DNA of 64,000 nt from NCBI GenBank assembly GCA_024734495.1, contig JALMQS010000075.1, positions 7,071,493-7,135,492 of the forward strand, in the 5' to 3' direction. This DNA is from Forficula auricularia (lineage: Eukaryota > Arthropoda > Insecta > Dermaptera > Forficulidae). Positions within the stretch are counted from its first letter, which is position 1. Each line of letters begins with the position of its first letter. Below the pieces are notes generated by a model that saw only the letters and a program-made list of their open reading frames with translations, ran no database searches and was not told where the DNA came from. The position numbers were made by a program, and so were the translations under genes. Positions 44,001 through 53,000 of this stretch are shown in pieces.

Positions 44001-47000
44001 TCCATCTTCTTGGTGGTCTTCCTCGCGATCTTTTCCTGTCTAGGGGACACCACTCAGTTAGAATTTTTGGCCATCTTTCATCCTTCATTCTAGCAATATG
44101 CCCCGCCCATCTCCATTTACTTTTTCTTAAGTCAATGCTAATATTTCTCATTTTTGTAATTCTATATAGATCTTCTCTTTTATGTCTGTCTATTTTTCTG
44201 TAGCCAAGGATACTTCGGATCATATTTCTTTGGGCTATCTCGAGTTTTTGTACCGTTAATTCAGTAGGCGACCATGTTTGACTTCCATATAGTAATGTAG
44301 GAAATACACATGTTTTTAGAGTTTTGATCTTTGTGTCCAGTTTAATTTGCTTATTTTTTAATATGAATTTTAAAGACCAGAACTTGTTCCAGGCTAATCC
44401 TATTCTTCTGTTAACTTCATGTTTGGTCGTCTCTTTAAAAGATAGTTTTTGTCCCAGGTATATGATGTTTCTTTTGCAAACAATAGGTGGTTTGCTTGCC
44501 TCGTATTCAATATCTTTCTGTATAGCATTTGTTAATATAAAAGATTTGTTGTTATTTATTCTTAAGCCTATATTTTCACTTGCTTTGTTCATATCTTTAA
44601 TCATTATTACCATATCATCTAGTGATGTTGCTATCAGAACGATATCATCCGCAAATCTTAAATTGTTTATATATTTTCCATTAACCCTTAGACCTTTATT
44701 TTCCCAGTTCAGATTGCGAAACATTTCTTCTAGAGCACAATTAAACAAGGCCGGTGATAGTGGGTCGCCTTGTCTAACACCTCGCTTGACAGGGAAGAAC
44801 TGACAAGGTTCTTCTAGGACAATTCGCGCTTGAGAGCCTTTATAGATGTTTTTAATTAATTCAATGTATGTTGGATCTACACCTTTTTTTTTTTTTTTTT
44901 TTTTTTTCTAACTAAAAAATGTATTAGTTATTGTTTAATGTTGGTTTAGTTTTTATAACAATGGTAAGAAGAGTTTCTTAATTATAATTAAATATGTATG
45001 TAAACTTTCCGATATCCCGTATAGTGCAATGTATAAGAGTCTGAAAAACTTTATCTTTGGAATTTAATATCTCCGGAACTATTATATATTGTTCATAAAT
45101 TTCGTTTTGCCACCAATCGATGCAGAAGTATTCAAATAATAATCTGTCTAAATTTCAAAAAAATCCTAAGCAAACACATTGGTGAAACAACTAAATTAAA
45201 ATATTTAAATTATACCTTGATTATCCCTGTTCCATGGAATCGGAGCAATATGACAAAACGATGATGACTCCTTTGAGGAAAGATTTATTACTGTAGTACT
45301 TGTTGCTGGAGTCGAAGATTCCAGTTGTCCATCCCCTTGAAAGACTTTTAATACATTTCGACCCTTTGGTAAAATAGGATGTATCTTGGGAATAACAACT
45401 TGTTTTGAACGATTGGTTCTTCCGCGACGATTACAATAACGAGGCCGAAATTTCTGAAAGAAAAAAAAAATAAAGAAAACAACGAATTTATAGATTTATA
45501 GTATATAAACCAGTGCTGTGGAGTCGGCAAAAAAACACTGGACTCAGACTCCTGATAATTTTAGTAGGCCGAATCCTTCTCTCGACTCCGGCAAAATTAA
45601 ATACTAAGTCATTTTATGGGGGGCTGCAGAGGCGCTCATAGGAGGGGTACCCTACTCTGAACTCTGAAAGGAGCAGGTGAAACTATATATATTTTCCAAT
45701 ATTTCATTTTTTGTCATTCAGTATTATGTACTCCTAAGCATGAATTAACCCGAAATATATTGAGTTTTATCAAAACTTTTCTAAATATTTTATTTTCTAA
45801 GAAACACTATATAAACTCCCCTTAATTGTAAAGAAGTATTTGTTTAATTTATATTGAATATCATAAGAAACTTCATTCAAATAAACCACTTTTTCGATTT
45901 TCCAAACTAAACTAGTAAATTTTTTTTGAAAAGCGTATGGCGGGTAAATTTGGAAAACGAAATGAATCCTTATTCATTTACCTGAGACCCCAGTTCATTT
46001 ATCTGAAAGTCTTCATAACAAGAAACAACATTTTGCCAATTTCCAATATTAAACCTGAAAAATTTTGCTATGGAAAACAAAAAGAATGAAATGTCAGTGT
46101 CAATACATTTTTCCCGAGGGGTGAACCGCGACCTAAAATTGTGTACACCTACTTCCACTTTCATTTCCAAGTAGAAGACAATAGATGACAATAGATTAAC
46201 TAATGAATTCCAAAGTAATTCCAAATAATTCCAAAGACGGTGTACACCTAATTCCAATTGCGGTTCACCCCTCGATTTTTCCCGACTCCGACTCCTCTGG
46301 TCAGAAATTCCTACAGACTCCGACTACACAGCCCTGAGATAAACTTCAAAGAAATGAGATGATTAATTACAAAAATATATCAATAAATAAAGTATTAATA
46401 AAAAAAACCTTCTGGAATTGCCCAATAAAAATTTAAAAAATTAATTTTGAGTGCAAAATCATAACTTATGAAAATGAACTCTAATGTTTAATCAAATAAA
46501 TAAAATAAAATATTCTAATAATTTCAAGTTATTATTTAAATAGCAAAACAGTAAAATTACCTCGAGTTGTTTTTTGAAAGCTTCTACATTATTAAATTTT
46601 GATTTAAATTGTAATGGAGCAATTGGCCTTCGAAATATATCATCATTTGGCGTTGTGGGTTGAGGTGGACTATTTTTATTTGCAGATGTTACTGTTGAGA
46701 CCTATGAGAAACATGAATCAAAACCATTGCATTTAATTATCATTAATTTATATACATATTACATACATATTTTAAATTCAATTACCTCTGGAGCTTTTGC
46801 TGTGGATTTCTTTGAATTTTTTGTAGGAGAACAGACATGTCCACATGGGCATTGTACCTAAAAATATTTTTTTTTTTTTTATAAAAATAATACTTAAATA
46901 CTAAAAAAACGGGGATTCTACAGTAAGAGTGGCGCCGCGATCTGACGATGGATTCTTATAGTACTCACCAAAATAAGACGAAAATGAAGAATACCATTTT

Positions 47001-50000
47001 TCGAGATTTCGCTTAGTTTTAGAGATATCCAGTTTAAAAAATAAAGTTTTTTGTATTTATTTTCTTTTATTTATCAATTGTTTTTTATAGAAACCACGGA
47101 AACCGTAGTATCATGGGTTCCGTATGGCGCCACTATCTGATGACAGATTCTTTTAGAACTAGACGACATAAGTCGGAAAGTAAAAATAAAATTTTAAACT
47201 AGAAGTTTGAACTGAAATTGAGTTTATGGACTGTGATATCTCAAATTGTCTCAAGTGAGCGCCAGTGCGCGTTGGCAATTTTCACTTTTAGAACTTTTCA
47301 TAGGTTCAGTTCTATTCATCATCTCGGTTCATTTAGATAAAAAAAATGGTTCCCGAACCGAAGGTTCGGTTAAGATATATTCAGTTCGGCTCGGTTCGAG
47401 CCAAACCGAACCGAACTGAATATATCTTAACCGAACCGGCAACGACTTTTTCATATTCTTTTGGGCATTTACTAGTTATTTTTTAATTAATATTCATTTT
47501 CTAAAAGAATCCGTCGTCAGTAGCGGCGCCACACGGAACCCCCGTGATACTACAGTTTCCGTGGTTTCTATAAAAAAACAATTGATAAATAAAAAAAAAC
47601 AGTATTTTTTTAAAGTGGATATCTTGAAAACTAAGCGAAATTTCGAAAAATGGTATTCTTCAATTTCGTCTTATTTTGGTGAGTACCTACTATAAAAATC
47701 CATCGTCAGATCGAGGCGCCACAGTTACAGTAGAATTGCCAAAAAACAAATAAAAATATTTAAATATTTAAAAACCTTAGTCTTTCGATAATTTAATCTT
47801 GCAATGGAAAGTAATTGTTTCAAAGTTTCAGCTATTGGATTGGAAGCTGATTGAGGTGCATTATTTAGAGAAATGGCTTCTTTTGGTTCCTTCTCTTTAT
47901 ACTTATCCTCTTCTTTAGGCGGTAAGATTACAGGAGGTGGGGCAGTTGATGAACTATCCCACCAGTAATCTAATTGAACCTTCGAATCTTGACCGAACTA
48001 AAAATTAAATTATCTCATTTAAAGATTGATATAAAATGAGTTGTTGAATTTATAAACAATACTTGTAATGCCTGTTGCTAAGGGATAGTAACAATATAGA
48101 GTAGGTACAATAAAAAATTTACTCACCATTAAATATAACTCCCCAATTGTAACAGAAGTTGCATTTTTTAATGTCCAACCTTCCCTCACTTTCTCGATAA
48201 CACTTTTATTTGTGTGAACAGGTACAAGAGCGTCTCCCTCATTCTTGATTTCTTTTTCTAAACGTTTTTCACAACCTAAAATAAAAAAAAAATAAAAATA
48301 TATATATTTGAAAGTTTATAATAAGTTATATTCGTCGACTTTGCGGACTTCTTCAGGGCTTCTACAATTATAAGAACATTATTAATATCAAGTTACAAAA
48401 ATACAATTACAGAACAAACATGGATTAATAGTTTAACCACCAAATAGTCATGCCACACATTCGTCTAAATTTTCTTGTTATCTTCGTTACTATTGAAGAT
48501 CATCAGAAACACAAATTTGAAAAATTATTTGGCACATTCACATTAACAATTTTTCTTTCTTTTCTTTTTATATTAACAATTACCGAGGGGTGAACCGCGA
48601 TTGGAATTAGGTGTACACCGTCTTTGGAATTATTTTGGAATTCATTAGATATGCCCCTTCAACTATTGTCTTCTACTTGGAAATGAAAGTGGAAGTGGAA
48701 GTGGGTGTACACGATATTATTTCGCGGTTCACCCCTCGACAATTACATTAGATATATAACATAAATAGAATGAGGCAACACCTTTTTTAAAAACAGAATA
48801 TAATAGTTTTTCTTTTGATCATTACATAAACAAATCTCAAATTTAAATAACATTAAAATTATATTATCTTGCATTTATCTACTTTATTAAAAATATATGT
48901 CAATGACACTGGCCAAGTTATAATTAAAATGAAAAAATACAATAGGAATCTATTTTTATCGCCAACATTTAATTACATTTGTTTTGTAAATTTTTTATTT
49001 TTTTATTATTAACTTTGTATTTGTTGAGCAAATAAGCTGACGTGTTCTGATGTGGCCATCCACTTGACTTTACCATACAACCTGGCCCCTCACTTATATT
49101 TAATATTTAATAAAATTACTTATAATCATGTAGAGGGGGGTTAGTTTTTGCATTTTTAGACTCCTGGGGGGTTGGGATCCCACTGAATATGTATACAAAA
49201 TTTGGTTGAGTTTGCTCAAATGGCCTAGATTTTTAATTTTTAACCCCCCCTCCGTCCCCCCTTAATTTTGAGTAGATATGCGCCAAAATCTAATCAGCTC
49301 TTAATCTCAATGGACCAAAATTACGTGTGAAATTTGGTTTCGATATTCACACTAGTTTTTGAGCTAGCTCGTCCACAAAAATTTGGAAAAGCACAGACTA
49401 ACAGACTAACAGACATTTTGACAAAACAATTATTATCTCGAAAAATATAATTTTTTCGATGTTCACTTATTAGGGCTTTTTTGTAGAGTGAAATGCCATG
49501 GTTTCGTTCAATTTTTTTAATCAAAATAGTTTAAGCCGTTTTTGGGATATTTCGAAAAAAAAGAAGGAAAAAAAACACTTTTTTCATGCACGATTACAAT
49601 ACTTGACCATACCCTGTAACGTTGGCTGATAAATAAAAAAGTCACTCATAAAAACTTGTCCTTATTTTCCTATTATAAACTTTCAAATTAATACAAATTA
49701 TGGTTGGAAATGATCATAATAAAAATATATATATAGACTTAATGCTATAAATTGATGTTTAGAGAAAAAAATAAATAAATAATCAAAACAAAATACCTAG
49801 ATTTTGTAGAGAAATCACATTTTTTATTGCCTTATCAATATCAGTTGAATTAGAAATTGATGAATTGATCGGAAACAATTCTTTTTTAATTTCTTGAGCA
49901 AGTTTTTTGGCTTCTTCTCTTTGACGTTTTTTCTTTTGTTTTGTTTTTTGGATTTCTGCTTGTCTATTGATTCGTTCTTGATAAGATTTCAATGAAATAT

Positions 50001-53000
50001 TCCAACTTGTTAAATATTCCGTTAAATTCACAGTCGGAAGATTTATATTAGCATTACGTCTTGGGGCTAACCGTAGTAATTCGTCTTTTTTATCTTCTGT
50101 CTTGGTTGGAACATTGTTTGATATTAATGTATCAATAAATCGATCGCGCTAAAATTATTTGATTTAATTAAATTCAAGTTCATTAAAATAATATCAAAAT
50201 ATTAGAAAAAATAAACTTACAAGTTTATTTTGTTCGGGACGCCATCGATCTTGAAGATAACTTATTAATGAATTCAAACGTCTCTGTAATGGAAAAACTG
50301 TTTGTATTCTTGGGTTTTGTGCCAAAGATTGAACTCTGGTCCAATCCTCATTTCTTCTAGGAGTTAATTCAATGGTCACTCTAGAGGGTAACCTTAGGAG
50401 TTCTTGACATTCTAAAAATAAAAAAAAATATTTAGTAAAATATGCTAATCAAATAATTATAATCCAAGAAAAAATTTTAGCATCAAAAATACCTTCAAGT
50501 TCATTTAAGCTCCGTAAAGCTTTGCATAAGGGAGTGCGAATACGAAGTGTTTTTCCTCTTTGTCTGATTTGGGTTGAACCTTTATAGATTAATTCATTTA
50601 ATTTTAAGCTAGTTTTCTCAGATATGAGACCAGCTCTTTTTCTTAATTCTCCATAATTAATTAAGCCGTATAATTCTTGAGTTCCACGATTTATTCCTAA
50701 AAAAAAAATGTTTGTTATAGTTTATTTATAATAGTTTACAATGTACCAAAGGTCCATTGTCCTTTAAAATTGAAGAAAAAATACAAATTGGTTAGTTATA
50801 TTTTGTAAATTCAAGTTATCTCGTTTTTTTCATTATTATTAATCCATATTTAATTTTATTTTAAAATTTAAATTCAAGAAATATTTCAAAATTCCTGTAT
50901 AAGTATTTTTTAATAAAGGTAATCTTTTCTAACATGATGGATAGAATCAAGGTAAGTAAAAATAGATTTTTTTATATATAGAACAATAGAAATTTGTTAT
51001 TTAAATAGCAGAGCTCAATTTCAGAAAATTTATATTAATGAGAAAGAATTTAATTTATAGGACAGATTCTAAGATTTTAATAGAAATATTATTAAATTGC
51101 GATAACAGAGGGGATTCATCCCCCCCCCCCCCCCCCCCCCAGGAGTCGAACCTGAGAACTAACATGCTTTCCGGGCAGTCAGCTCCCGCATCCTCAAGGG
51201 ACCCTCGAGACAAAAAACTCCCTCTGAATCGCAATATTTGATATAAGCATAGAAATCTTTCACTCCATTAATATATAACGGAAATTAAAAAATTTTGCTT
51301 AAAATGAAAAAAAGTTTTTCATACAAGTCCTGCTATTTTAATATAAAAGTAAAGATTTGAGCATCTTATTTTTGAAAAGAGTTGGAATGTTTTTCAAAAA
51401 TGAGCTCAGGTTCAGATTAACAAATCAATTATAAACGAGAAAGAATTTAATTTATATTTTATTTTTTTGTCTCGAGGGTGTGAGCTGACTGCCCGGAAAG
51501 CATGTTAGTTCTCAGGTTCGACTCCTGGGGGGATGAATCCCCTCTGATATCGCAATTTAATAATATTTCTATTAAAATCTTAGAATCTGTCCTATAAATT
51601 AAATTCTTTCTCGTTTATAATTGATTTGTTAATCTGAACCCGAGCTCATTTTTGAAAAACATTCCAACTCTTTTCAAAAATAAGATGCTCAAATCTTTAC
51701 TTTTATATTAATATTAATATATTAAAATAGTATCAAAGTAAAATTCACGACAACAGAAATAAATATATTCTGAGGTGAAGGCCGTCTCATCACCTGATAA
51801 TCAAGGGAGGAGGGATGAAATGACCAAGAGAAGAGAAGTTATAAAATGAGAGAAGACAGAGGAAAGAGCATCTTTTATCTTTCCTTTTATCCTTATTATT
51901 TATTATTCTCTTTCTTTTATCCATACATCTCTCTCTTTCTTAAAAAGTTTTTGTTTTGCCGTGAGAAGCAGAGTTGTTGATTCACAAAGAGAAACAAAGA
52001 GGTTGTCCTCTGCTTGATTCAAATAAACATACACACATATATATCGAAATTATATATATATTATTTATTTATTTGTTTAAGACTATAGTTTCGAAGACTT
52101 GCTCTTCATCATCAGTCTTTTTTAATTATAAATATTATTTTTCAAGGGGTCAATACCGTATGGATATTGAAAATTTTCGATCTTTACTTAGCTGGGATCC
52201 AGTTAAAATTAAAATCAACCTGTATTTAAAACAATGCTCTGAGGTGGCTACCTCGTAGAGCAGAAACAGAAAGAATATATACAATTAGTAACATTTAAGT
52301 AAGCAAACAGAACATATATAATATTTAAATGAAAAAACCAAGTCTTCGAAACTAGTCTCATACAAATAAATAAAATATATACAGATATATAATTTCGATA
52401 TATATGGGTGTATCTTTATTTGCATCAAGCAGAGGACAACCTCTTTGTTTCTCTTTGTGATCTCTCTCTTTCTCTAATCCATATATTCATTATATCTCTC
52501 TTTTACATAGGGTAGGTAATTGTATTACTACATTGAACATTTCTTTTTGCCGATAGCAGAATTTTTATAAATTGAAGGAGACAATAAAAGAGTCTGTCTT
52601 CTGTTGGAAAAATAAATTAAAATTTATCTCTGCCATCTAGCATTGAGGAGGGCGCCTAACACCAGCGAACCTTTCCAAAAAGGGCTCGTTCACGACATAT
52701 TGAGTGGGACTTTCCAATCAAAGTCTGACGCTCAACATATTTTGGGAGATTGGAATTGGAATTGCACAATCATCAGTTAAACTTTACAGCATCTTTTTTA
52801 TAAATATAAATATTAAAATTTTACTTTACCTTCAGGAAATTTAAGATGTTTTGAAATTTTATGCCATGTTCTATAATAAAAATGTCGTATCTGTTCCCTG
52901 CTCTTGATTAATTTTTCATCGATTCCTTTTTTCTTGCCCTTTACTAAGAAATAATTTTGTAAAGCATCAAAATCCTTTCCATGTTCTGTAATAGCTTCAA

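Noticed and set aside
43928..44803. Plus-strand frames across the RTE fragment
   Set aside because: Shadows of the minus-strand reverse transcriptase reading frame.
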